From the NCBI GenBank assembly GCA_016793095.1, contig JAEUJQ010000054.1, forward strand, positions 1 to 64,000: a stretch of 64,000 nucleotides of DNA, given 5' to 3'. Under the pieces are notes generated by a model that did no database searches, was not told where the DNA came from, and saw nothing but the letters and a program-made list of their open reading frames with translations. This document shows, one piece after another, positions 1 through 7,647 of this stretch. Each line of letters starts with the position of its first letter. The stretch's first letter is position 1. The translations under genes and the position numbers were made by a program. The DNA is from Myxococcaceae bacterium (GTDB lineage: Bacteria > Myxococcota > Myxococcia > Myxococcales > Myxococcaceae).

Positions 1-50
1 CGAACCAGCCCTTGACAAGCCGGTTATCTGCCGCGAGCGAGTCCCGATGT

Positions 51-1820
51 TCAAGCCAGGGTCCTCATGCCGCACTCAAGTGATCGATCTTGCTGCGTTC
101 TCGCACGCCATCGCGGTGCCAGATTGGGAACTGCACCCAAGTAGATTGCTTCCGGGGTGGTGACAAGCGCCCGGCCGGGAACCGTCTCGACGCCAGTTCC
201 CGCATCGAACACTGATACTCGGAGGGCCTCGAACTGGCTGTTGAAACTCCAACCATACGTAATCCAGAATTCTCCCGGCGGCGTCGCGACCCACATTTGT
301 GATGTTGGAAAGCGAGGCAGAGTGCCGACCGCCAACATGTCGCCCTGAGTGTTGAGTATTGCGTAGTATTGGTAATCCCAGGTAACGAGAAAGTGGTGCG
401 CATGCGCGAAGATTTCGCCGTGCACGCCCGCCCCAACTGGCCGCGACGGAGAAACGTGAAGCCCTGCGTCGAACTCGGTCAGGACTCGGAGTGCGAGGCC
501 GGTTGGAGTTCGCTCGAGAATGGCTGCACTGTCGGTCTCAGTTCCCACTACGTCGGTGATGGTGATCCCGCTGAGATCGATCCCGGTCGGACTGAACGCC
601 CCACCGTCGAGGTCGACCCTGAAGAGACGCTGGCGGCCTTCATAGCCGTACAGTGGGCCTTCTTCTCGGGCCAGGGTCCAGAAGCGTCGGGCCCAGCCGA
701 AGCCGTGCGGCCAGACGCTTGGTGTTGCTCGCAGCATGCGAACGAAACGAATGCTCGAAGGCACACCCGGCCGAAAGAGAACCGCCGCGGGTGCGTCGAG
801 CATGAGACACTCGCTGAGACCGCAAGCCAGCTCACCGAGGCGCACATTGCCAAGGCTGACATGGGGGCCACCCGGAGAACTCACGAAGGCCGTCGAATTC
901 ATCGTCCACGACATGACCAGTCCTCCGTCAGCGTCATGTGCCCACTGACCCAGATTCACGGCAGTCGCGGCGGGTGAGAACTCAGTCGCGCCAGGCTCGA
1001 TCCAGCTGCCGGTGGCACTCAGCCTGCGCTGAAGAACGGCAGGGGCGCTCAACCAGACGATCCGGAAGGCCCCCGTCTCCGGCACGATTCGGACGTCGCC
1101 CGTGCTGGTCCCGAGGGAGACTGCTGTCTGCGACGACGTCATGAGGTTGTAGAGGAGTACCTGCCGAGGGACTCCGAAGCTCCCACGGACAGCAATCGCA
1201 AGCACGTCGCCAGAGGTTGCGAAGTCCCCGGGGCCTCCTCCGCCGGGAAGGCTCAGGTACCGTGCAGCCCCAGTGGTGAGCCCCGCGTCTCCGACAGCGA
1301 TGCTCGTCACCGACGCAAAGCCTGCATCGTTGGCCACCGACGACGCGAGAAGCCAGGCTCCTCTATGCGAGACGACCTTGTTGAGTTCGCCCACTCCGAG
1401 GACCGAGGGGGACCCGATGAGCCCCTGACCGTCGACCAGCGCCAAGGTGACCTCGGCTCCGGAGTGGCCCAACAGGATGGTTCGTGTCCCGTCGATGGGC
1501 ACGGCCGTGAGTCTGTCAACAGAGGCGAAGTCGCTCGAGGTGGCGAATCCAACCGGCGCCAGACCGCCATCGTCCCAGAGCGTCGTGAAGTAGAAGCCCG
1601 AGCGAGGTCGGGCGGGCCAGAAAGCACAAAAGCTGTTCGCCCTGCCCACCACCGCTCCGCCAGCCTTCGTGAACGGAATGTCCTGCTCGGGAAACCACGC
1701 TTGCTGCGGTTGCGAGGCTTCGATCCCGAGTTCAGCGCGGTTGGCCGCGACCTGGTAGGCGGGCTCTGGGCTGCGTGTGCAGCCCGAGACGCCGAGGAAG
1801 AGGACCAGTACTCGCCTCAC
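51..1820 (-). CDS. Hypothetical secreted lipoprotein
   Basis: A 589-residue protein of unknown function. It begins with a short positively charged hydrophobic leader ending in a lipobox (LGVSGC, cysteine 14), so it is probably lipid-anchored. The body is rich in Gly, Ala, Val, Asp and aromatic residues and has repeated short beta-like blocks, which suggests a beta-propeller-like fold, but no family was recognised. The start is a GTG at 1820; no good ribosome-binding site precedes it, but the lipobox position supports it. The gene is complete, with its stop at 51, and is divergent from the kinase gene to the right. Asp-Ala-Gly-rich lipoproteins of this style are common in myxobacteria. Confidence 0.7.
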   Translation of the reverse strand: MRRVLVLFLGVSGCTRSPEPAYQVAANRAELGIEASQPQQAWFPEQDIPFTKAGGAVVGRANSFCAFWPARPRSGFYFTTLWDDGGLAPVGFATSSDFASVDRLTAVPIDGTRTILLGHSGAEVTLALVDGQGLIGSPSVLGVGELNKVVSHRGAWLLASSVANDAGFASVTSIAVGDAGLTTGAARYLSLPGGGGPGDFATSGDVLAIAVRGSFGVPRQVLLYNLMTSSQTAVSLGTSTGDVRIVPETGAFRIVWLSAPAVLQRRLSATGSWIEPGATEFSPAATAVNLGQWAHDADGGLVMSWTMNSTAFVSSPGGPHVSLGNVRLGELACGLSECLMLDAPAAVLFRPGVPSSIRFVRMLRATPSVWPHGFGWARRFWTLAREEGPLYGYEGRQRLFRVDLDGGAFSPTGIDLSGITITDVVGTETDSAAILERTPTGLALRVLTEFDAGLHVSPSRPVGAGVHGEIFAHAHHFLVTWDYQYYAILNTQGDMLAVGTLPRFPTSQMWVATPPGEFWITYGWSFNSQFEALRVSVFDAGTGVETVPGRALVTTPEAIYLGAVPNLAPRWRARTQQDRSLECGMRTLA

Positions 1821-1925
1821 CTGTTTGAGCGAAGCACAGCAGCCGCATCGTCGGCCACCCCAACCAGCAGCCGCCCGGACCCAAGCGAAAACTCGTCACC
1901 CGCCCCATCCCGGAGGAAAACCCCA

Positions 1926-3005
1926 GTGGTGGATCGCACGCTCTCGGCCCCCGGGAAGCTCTTCCTCGCCGGCGAGTACGCCGTGCTCTGGGGCGGAGTC
2001 GCGCGCGTCGCCGCCGTCGGCCCCCGCGTTCGCGCGTACGTGCGTCGCCGCGCCGATCGCCGCGTCGAGTTGCTCCTCGCCGAGGGCCGCCTCTCAGGTG
2101 ACACCACCCCGCTCGGCGCCCGGTGGCAGGCCACGCCGTCGCCCGCGTTCCACTTCGTCGCCCGCACCGTCGATCTCGCCCTGCGCGCCGTCGCCCAGGA
2201 CAGCCCCGGCTTCTCCATCGCCTTCGAGCCGTCGCCCACCGCCGCTGGCCAGAAGCTCGGCTTCGGCTCCTCCGCGCGCGCCTGCGTGCTCGCCGCCGAG
2301 GCCTGCCGCACCGCCATGGGCGCTACCTTCGACGCCCTCAAGCTCGCGCTCGTCGCCCACGCCTCGGCCCAGCAGGGCAAGGGCAGCGGCGCCGACGTCG
2401 CGGCCTGCTTCGCCGGAGACGTCGTTCGCTACCGCCGCGCCGACGTCACCGCCCTCATCGACGCCGGGAACAAGGGCGGCTTCAGCGGCGCCCTCACCAG
2501 CTCGCCGCCCATCGACGTCTGGCGCGTCAACCCGCCACGCCTGCCCATGCTGTACGTCTTCTCCGGCGCCAGCGCCTCCACGCCCGGCCTCATCGCGGAG
2601 GTCGAGCGCGCGCTCGCCCCGAAGGACCGCGAGCGCTTCGTCCTCCAGAGCGACGCGCTCGGCCTGCAGCTCGAAGAGGCCCTCGCCCGCGGCGACTTCG
2701 CTGGCGCCCGCGCCGCCACCGAGGCCCTTCAGGCGCTCCTCTTCTCCCTCGGCCCCACGCGCACGCCAGGTCTCGAGCGCATCCTCCAGCTCGCCAGCGC
2801 CGCAGGGTGTGTCGCCAAGCAGTCCGGCGCCGGCGGGGGAGACGGCTGCCTCGTCTTCGCGCCCGACACCGCCGCCCGCGACGCGGCCCGCGAGTCCTTC
2901 ACGGCGCGCGGCCTCTTCGCCTTTCCCGTCAGCACCGAGCCCGGCCTGCGCGGCGAGGTGCAGCCCGCGCTCGAGCTCGTCCGCTGGACCGACGCCGCCG
3001 CGTAG
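1926..3005 (+). CDS. GHMP kinase, probable phosphomevalonate kinase
   Basis: A 359-residue GHMP-superfamily kinase, most like phosphomevalonate kinase, which converts mevalonate 5-phosphate to the diphosphate in the mevalonate route to isoprenoids. Three GHMP motifs are visible: SAPGKLFLAGEYAVL at residues 7-21, the ATP loop GFGSSA near 112-117, and SGAGGGD near the C terminus. The GEYAVL form of motif 1 and the segment GKGSGADVAA favour phosphomevalonate kinase over mevalonate kinase. An open frame extends far upstream, but a GGAGG at 1912-1916 nine bases before the GTG at 1926, together with the kinase N terminus, fixes the start. No other mevalonate-pathway gene is in the window. It converges with the acyltransferase gene, with a 3-bp gap. 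Confidence 0.75.
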   Translation: MVDRTLSAPGKLFLAGEYAVLWGGVARVAAVGPRVRAYVRRRADRRVELLLAEGRLSGDTTPLGARWQATPSPAFHFVARTVDLALRAVAQDSPGFSIAFEPSPTAAGQKLGFGSSARACVLAAEACRTAMGATFDALKLALVAHASAQQGKGSGADVAACFAGDVVRYRRADVTALIDAGNKGGFSGALTSSPPIDVWRVNPPRLPMLYVFSGASASTPGLIAEVERALAPKDRERFVLQSDALGLQLEEALARGDFAGARAATEALQALLFSLGPTRTPGLERILQLASAAGCVAKQSGAGGGDGCLVFAPDTAARDAARESFTARGLFAFPVSTEPGLRGEVQPALELVRWTDAAA

Positions 3006-3008
3006 CCG

Positions 3009-4571
3009 TCAGAAGACGCCCGAGCGCTCCGCCAGCATCGCCTTCAGCAGCCCGTCGATGGTGTCGCGCACCTGATCGTTCAGCCGCTGCACGAGGGCCA
3101 GATCGCCCGCCGCCTCCGCCCCGCCTTCGACCTCCACCGGCGCCCCGAAGCGGATGAACCAGCGGGCGGGCAGGGGAGGCAGCGTCACCGGCAGGAACTC
3201 CACGCCGAACAGCCCGCCTGGCAGCTTGCCCAGCAGCGGCACCGACTCCTCCGCGCCCACAATCGCGACCGGCACGATCGGCACCCCCGCGCGCGCCGCG
3301 ATCTTCACGTAGCCGCCACGCCCGAACCGCTGCAGGTGGTAGCGCTGGCCGAACGGCTTCGCGAGCCCCTGCAGCCCCTCGGGGAAGACGATGATCGGCG
3401 TGTCGTCGGCGAGCAACTGCAGCGCGTTCTCGGGGCTCGCCCGCACCGCGCCCAGGCGGTTCCACAGCACACCCACGCCCGGCGCGTAGAACACCTGATC
3501 CTCGAGCAGCCAGCGCGCGGGCTTCAGATCGGCCCGCTCCCGCTTGAGCGCGTGGTGCAGCAGCGGCCCGTCGATCGGCAGCGCGCCGGCGTGGTTCGCC
3601 ACCAGCACGCACGCGCCGGGCGGCAACCGCTCGGCGCCCTCCACCCGCACCCGCCAGTACCGCTGGTACAACGCGTCGGCGAGCGGCTGCAGGCGCTCCA
3701 CCAGGCCCTCATCACGGCCGTACGCATCGACCCGCGCGTCCTTCCCCGCGCGCCCCAGGAACGTGCGCAGCGCCGACGCCACGCCCTTCACCGAGGCGAC
3801 CACCCCGTCACCCGAGAAGAGGCTCGGGCGCAGCTCCACGCGCCTCGCCCGTTCGCTCAGAGAACCCGCCGCGGGCGGGCTCGGCTCCGGCTCCACCGAC
3901 TCGGGCGCCGCCGCGTGCGGCACGGGATCCGCCTGCACGCCGGGAGAGTGGGGGTGAGCGACCGCGACCGCGTCGAGCTCGGACGCGACCGGCGCTCCAG
4001 CGTGCGGCACGGGATCGACCACCACCGCCGGCGAGCCCGCGTGCGGCGTCACCGCTTGGATCGTCGTCGCCTGCGGCGCGGCCGCATGGGCGACGGGGTC
4101 GGCCACCACGAAGGGCGAGTGCGAGTGCCGCGCGGGCGCCCGGCCGAGGGTGAAGGCCTCAGGCGTGGCGTCGTGCGCGACCGGGTCGGCGCTGAGCCTC
4201 GGCGACCCGGCGTGCGGCGCAGGCTGCCTGCCGAGCTCCGTGCCCGTGGGCACCGCGGCGTGCGGCACCGGGTCGGCGACGACCGTCGGCGTGTTCGCGT
4301 GCGCCGCCGGCATCGGGCCGAGCGGCGTCGCCCGCGGGGTCTGCTCGTGGCGGATCGGCTCGGCCCCCCTGGGCTTCCCGCCGACGCGCTTCGTCGGGCG
4401 CACCGGCGGCGGCGGCGGCAGGGGCTTCGTCGGTGGCGTCACCACCTCGGGCGTCACCGGCCGACGGGCGGTCGCGTCCATCGGCGTGAGCACCGGCTTC
4501 GTCGCCGCCGGCACCCGCGGCGCAGCCCCTCGCTTGAACGGATCGTTCCCGAGCACTCGTTTCGCAGCCAT
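3009..4571 (-). CDS. PlsC-type acyltransferase with N-terminal HxxxP repeat array
   Basis: A 520-residue two-part protein. Residues 1-70 are basic and proline-rich. Residues 71-223 are about five copies of a 29-residue repeat built on DPVxHxxxP followed by PAxHxxSP. From about residue 250 there is a lysophospholipid acyltransferase (PlsC/LPLAT) domain with the acceptor-site motif NHAGALPID at 326-334, a variant of the H(X)4D box, and FPEGLQGL further on. The domain family transfers acyl chains to lysophosphatidate or related lipids at the inner membrane. No signal peptide is seen. The start lies 2 bases after the stop of the upstream reductase gene, so the two are co-transcribed and probably translationally coupled. 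The repeats are the unusual part and their role is unknown. Confidence 0.8.
   Translation of the reverse strand: MAAKRVLGNDPFKRGAAPRVPAATKPVLTPMDATARRPVTPEVVTPPTKPLPPPPPVRPTKRVGGKPRGAEPIRHEQTPRATPLGPMPAAHANTPTVVADPVPHAAVPTGTELGRQPAPHAGSPRLSADPVAHDATPEAFTLGRAPARHSHSPFVVADPVAHAAAPQATTIQAVTPHAGSPAVVVDPVPHAGAPVASELDAVAVAHPHSPGVQADPVPHAAAPESVEPEPSPPAAGSLSERARRVELRPSLFSGDGVVASVKGVASALRTFLGRAGKDARVDAYGRDEGLVERLQPLADALYQRYWRVRVEGAERLPPGACVLVANHAGALPIDGPLLHHALKRERADLKPARWLLEDQVFYAPGVGVLWNRLGAVRASPENALQLLADDTPIIVFPEGLQGLAKPFGQRYHLQRFGRGGYVKIAARAGVPIVPVAIVGAEESVPLLGKLPGGLFGVEFLPVTLPPLPARWFIRFGAPVEVEGGAEAAGDLALVQRLNDQVRDTIDGLLKAMLAERSGVF
3903..4361 (-). repeat. In-frame 87-bp repeats encoding the HxxxP array
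   Basis: This part of the acyltransferase gene encodes about five tandem 29-residue units of the form xDPVxHxxxPxxxxLGxxPAxHxxSPxxx, with the last units degenerate. Each unit has two His-x-x-x-Pro elements spaced 13-16 residues apart, giving about ten to eleven in a row. DNA copies are diverged, so the pattern is conserved at protein level and is not a recent slippage product. Confidence 0.75.
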
Positions 4572-4572
4572 G

Positions 4573-5526
4573 TCATCTCCGCATCGTCGCCATCGCCTCG
4601 TGTACAGGCAGGTGAGGCAAGAAGTGAAGCTCCCGCGCCGCCCGCGTCCCGTCCGCGAGCCAGGCGTAGCGGAAGAAGTCCATCAGCGCCCAGGGGCTGG
4701 CCGGGAGCCCGGCGGCCTCCATCGCGGCGATCGCCGAGCGGAGCAGCGGCCCCGGCAGTGGCACCGGCGTCGCCCCGGCCTGCTGGAGCAGCGCCGACAC
4801 CGGCGCCACCCCCTCACCGACGATGTTGAAGACGCCCTTCGCGCGCGTGTGCAGCGCCAGGTGCAGCGCGCGGGCCGCGTCGTCCTCATGCACGACCTGC
4901 CACAGCGGATCGAACCCGAGCACCGTCGGCACCACCTTCGTGCGGACCAGCCGCGTGAAGGGGTTGTTCGAGCGCTCGCCGACGATCGGCGCGAAGCGCA
5001 GCGTCAGCACCTCGAGGTCGGAGAAGCGCTCGGCGAACTCGGCGACGGCGCGCTCGACCTCGATGCGATCGTTGACGAACCTGATGCCCGGCACCGGGTG
5101 GAGCGCGGAGGACTCGGGCAGGTACGCCGCCGCCTGGCGCCTTGCGCCGTACAAGGCCGTCAGCGAGGGCACGATCAGCCGGCCCACCCGGGCCTGGCCC
5201 GCCGCCGCCAGCACGTTCAGCGTGCCCAGCACTTCGAGCTCGTGCGCGAACGCCGCCCGGTGCACCCGCGAGTTCACGAACGCCAGGTGGAAGAGGGCGT
5301 CGACGCGCGTCGCGCCGAGGGCCCGCGAGAGCTCGACGTCCACCCCCGGGCGCAGCAGATCGACCCGCTCGAAGTGCACCGGCGCAGGCAGGCCGTCAGG
5401 GCGTGACACGTCGAAGACGACCAGCTCCTCGACGCGCTCGTCGTCGAGCAGCTTCGGCATCAGGAGCCGCCCGAGATCGCTCGACGCGCCAGTCAGCCCG
5501 ACCCGTATGGTTCGCCCCGCCCGCAT
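4573..5526 (-). CDS. NAD(P)-dependent epimerase/reductase (extended SDR)
   Basis: A 317-residue extended short-chain dehydrogenase/reductase. The N terminus has the nucleotide-binding glycine motif in the form TGASSDLG, followed by an acidic end of beta-2 (VVFDVSRPDG) typical of NAD binding. The length and the conserved middle (LFHLAFVN) fit sugar epimerase or sterol dehydrogenase-like members; the substrate cannot be read from sequence. The start at 5526 was chosen because it places the Rossmann motif at the N terminus; an upstream ATG at 5565 would overlap the divergent gene. It is the first gene of a two-gene unit with the PlsC-type acyltransferase. From memory, an SDR next to a PlsC protein also occurs in actinobacteria (Rv0501-Rv0502), which suggests a lipid or glycolipid role. 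Confidence 0.75.
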   Translation of the reverse strand: MRAGRTIRVGLTGASSDLGRLLMPKLLDDERVEELVVFDVSRPDGLPAPVHFERVDLLRPGVDVELSRALGATRVDALFHLAFVNSRVHRAAFAHELEVLGTLNVLAAAGQARVGRLIVPSLTALYGARRQAAAYLPESSALHPVPGIRFVNDRIEVERAVAEFAERFSDLEVLTLRFAPIVGERSNNPFTRLVRTKVVPTVLGFDPLWQVVHEDDAARALHLALHTRAKGVFNIVGEGVAPVSALLQQAGATPVPLPGPLLRSAIAAMEAAGLPASPWALMDFFRYAWLADGTRAARELHFLPHLPVHEAMATMRR

Positions 5527-5563
5527 CGCCGAAGCCTGATACGACACCGCGCCGTCCGATGCC

Positions 5564-6553
5564 ATGCGTCGCCAGAGCCTTCTCCTCGTCGTGCTGCTGA
5601 TCGTCGCCAGGCCGGCGCTCGGCCACGACGCTGACGTCATCTACGCGCGCCTCGAGGACGCGCCGGGAGGCTTCGTGCAGATCGTCACCCTCACGAACGC
5701 GACCCTCTCGCAGCTCGCGCCGGTGGACGGCGACGGCGACGGGCTGCTGACCCAGGGCGATCTCGACGCCCGCGGCGCTGCCCTCGTCGCCGGCGTGTGG
5801 AACGACGTGCCCCTGTCGGCCGGTGGCGTTCCCTGCGCGCGCTCCGACGAGACGGCCCGCCTCGAGGACGGCTACGTGACGCTCACGGCGCGCTTCCGCT
5901 GCGGCGAGGGCGACCTGCGCCAGGACTTCAAGGTGCTGCGCGTGCTGCCCACCAACTACCGGGTGGTGCTGGGCAGCCAGCTCGAGGGTGAGCGCGGGCG
6001 CCGCTTCGCGCAGGGCGTCTTCACCGCGCTCGAGATCCCGAGGCCACGCCCGCCGTCCGTGTTCGATGGTGCGCGGCTGAGGTCGGGGGTGATCCGGGGC
6101 CTGGCCGACACGGGCGTCGCGGAGGGGCTCGCCGCGTTGCTGCTGTCGTTCATCACCGCCGGCGCGTTCCGACGTGGCGCGCTGCGGCTCGGCCTGCTCG
6201 TCGCGGGAGGGCTCGTGGTGCTCGGAGGACGGGGCGCTGAAGCCCTGGTGCCGTGGAGCCTTGGCCTGGGCGCGCTCGTGCTCGGCTTCGTGCGTGATCG
6301 GCCTGGCGTGCGCGCGCGGCTGCTCGACGCGACCTGCCTCGTGCTGGGGGGCGCGCTGGGGCTGCGGGCCACGATCCCCGTCGCCGCCGAGGGGCTGGGC
6401 TGGGTGACCGGCCTCGCGCTCGTCGCGGCGGTGACGTTCGCCGCCGGCGTGCCGCTGGGTCGACTGCTCGCGCGCCGGCCGCCGCTCTTCTTCGGCGCGC
6501 GCCTCGCCCTCGTCGCCCTCGCGCTCTTCTCCGCAGGCCTGCGGCTCACGTAA
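5564..6553 (+). CDS. Secreted-domain membrane protein, HupE/UreJ-like N domain
   Basis: A 329-residue membrane protein. Residues 1-20 are a signal peptide ending at ALG-HD. The next 150 residues form an extracytoplasmic domain with an EF-hand-like acidic loop (DGDGDGLLTQGDL, about residues 58-70) and two cysteines. Residues from about 185 to the end contain six or seven hydrophobic helices separated by short Arg-rich loops. The ectodomain looks like that of HupE/UreJ-type proteins, but the GxxHxxxGxDH helix typical of that family is absent, so the assignment is tentative. It starts 38 bp from the divergent reductase gene and is followed 40 bp later by a coiled-coil protein gene. Confidence 0.6.
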   Translation: MRRQSLLLVVLLIVARPALGHDADVIYARLEDAPGGFVQIVTLTNATLSQLAPVDGDGDGLLTQGDLDARGAALVAGVWNDVPLSAGGVPCARSDETARLEDGYVTLTARFRCGEGDLRQDFKVLRVLPTNYRVVLGSQLEGERGRRFAQGVFTALEIPRPRPPSVFDGARLRSGVIRGLADTGVAEGLAALLLSFITAGAFRRGALRLGLLVAGGLVVLGGRGAEALVPWSLGLGALVLGFVRDRPGVRARLLDATCLVLGGALGLRATIPVAAEGLGWVTGLALVAAVTFAAGVPLGRLLARRPPLFFGARLALVALALFSAGLRLT

Positions 6554-6593
6554 CGCTTGCCAGCCTTCGCGCCTGACCCGACACTCCGAGGCG

Positions 6594-7367
6594 ATGGCGA
6601 AGGAGTCCTACAACGATCTGATCTTCCAGCTCGGCGATCTCGCGCGCGAGCACCTGGCCGAGAAGCAGCCGCTGCCCAGGACGATGGCGGCGGTCTTCGA
6701 AGCCGAGGAGGTCCTCCTGGGGATTCGCGACGAGATCGCCGCGCTGGAAGGCGAGATGAACGAGGAAGACGGCGCGTACCAGGACTTCCTCGATCAGCAG
6801 GCGGCCGAGAAGGAAGAGCAGGACGCGATCACCAAGAAGTGGCGCCACGCGGTCGCCGGCGTCGAGAGCCGCAGCCGCGAGCTGCGCAAGTCGCTCTCGT
6901 CTCAGAAGGCCGCCTACCGCTACCAGAAGAACTCGCTCGCCCTCGCCGATCAGAAGCACAAGGAGCTCGAGCAGCGCGAAGGCCACGACATCCGCAAGAT
7001 CGACACCAGCAAGGCCAACCTGAAGACCTTCCGCCTCAAGATGATGCGCTTTGGCCGCATGCTCGAGGACATGGAGATGGAGCTCAACCAGGTGCTCACG
7101 CCCCGGCCGGGGCAGGTCGGCGCCCAGGGCATCCTCGCGCACAAGCGCATCCTCGAGATGGAAGACGAGGCCGAGGAGCGCAAGGCCCAGCACGAGGACC
7201 GCATGAAGGAGCTCGACGAGGCGCTCGCCGGCAAAGAGGCCGAGGCCCAGGCCGCGGAGGAAGAGCTCGACGCCTGCCTCTTCGATCTCGGTGAAGAGGT
7301 GTACGGCGATCGCGTCGCGCACCCCGCGCTGAACCCGCTCTACCCCCGGCTCGACAAGGCCGGGTAG
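6594..7367 (+). CDS. Hypothetical coiled-coil protein
   Basis: A 257-residue soluble protein with no signal peptide or membrane segment. Most of residues 40-245 is strongly charged with heptad-like Leu/Ala spacing and Glu/Lys/Arg runs (for example EMEDEAEERKAQHEDRMKEL), predicting a long coiled coil broken by one Pro-Gly stretch (TPRPGQVGAQG, about residues 168-178). The C terminus ends in a short non-coiled tail (NPLYPRLDKAG). A GAGG precedes the ATG. No family was recognised. The position just before rpsA, with its own separate promoter downstream, says little about function; a structural or scaffolding role is only inference. Confidence 0.65.
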   Translation: MAKESYNDLIFQLGDLAREHLAEKQPLPRTMAAVFEAEEVLLGIRDEIAALEGEMNEEDGAYQDFLDQQAAEKEEQDAITKKWRHAVAGVESRSRELRKSLSSQKAAYRYQKNSLALADQKHKELEQREGHDIRKIDTSKANLKTFRLKMMRFGRMLEDMEMELNQVLTPRPGQVGAQGILAHKRILEMEDEAEERKAQHEDRMKELDEALAGKEAEAQAAEEELDACLFDLGEEVYGDRVAHPALNPLYPRLDKAG

Positions 7368-7493
7368 GCTCGGGGAGCGACGTCAGCCCGGTCTGATGCA
7401 GCCCACCGGTTGAACGAGTTCATGGTGAAGCTGGGGCAGATCGGGCGCGCTGAAGCCGTGCCGGCTGCGGCGAAACAAACTCCGCGGGGTTGC

Positions 7494-7523
7494 TTGACCC
7501 CGGCCGGTCTTCCCGCCTAGAGG
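7494..7523 (+). promoter_or_regulatory. Probable sigma-70-type promoter of rpsA
   Basis: TTGACC at 7494-7499 is followed after 17-18 bases by CTAGAG/TAGAGG at 7517-7523. The -10 match is partial. It would give a leader of about 120 nt before the S1 start, within which a small hairpin (GGGGT 7598-7602 with ACCCC 7608-7612) is possible; S1 genes are known to be autoregulated through their leaders in enterobacteria. Confidence 0.4.
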
Positions 7524-7647
7524 CGCCCCACTGCCCGTCATGGAGACGAGTGGGACGACTCACGCCAGCCCCGCGTGTGCCTCGAGCAGTGTTCTCCGGG
7601 GTGCAGTACCCCAGCAGCGTCAGCAGCCTGGTCAGGACAACCACTTC

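Noticed and set aside
1365-1925. Long in-frame extension upstream of the phosphomevalonate kinase
   Set aside because: The open frame is a by-product of GC-rich DNA antisense to the lipoprotein gene; the GGAGG and kinase motifs place the true start at 1926.
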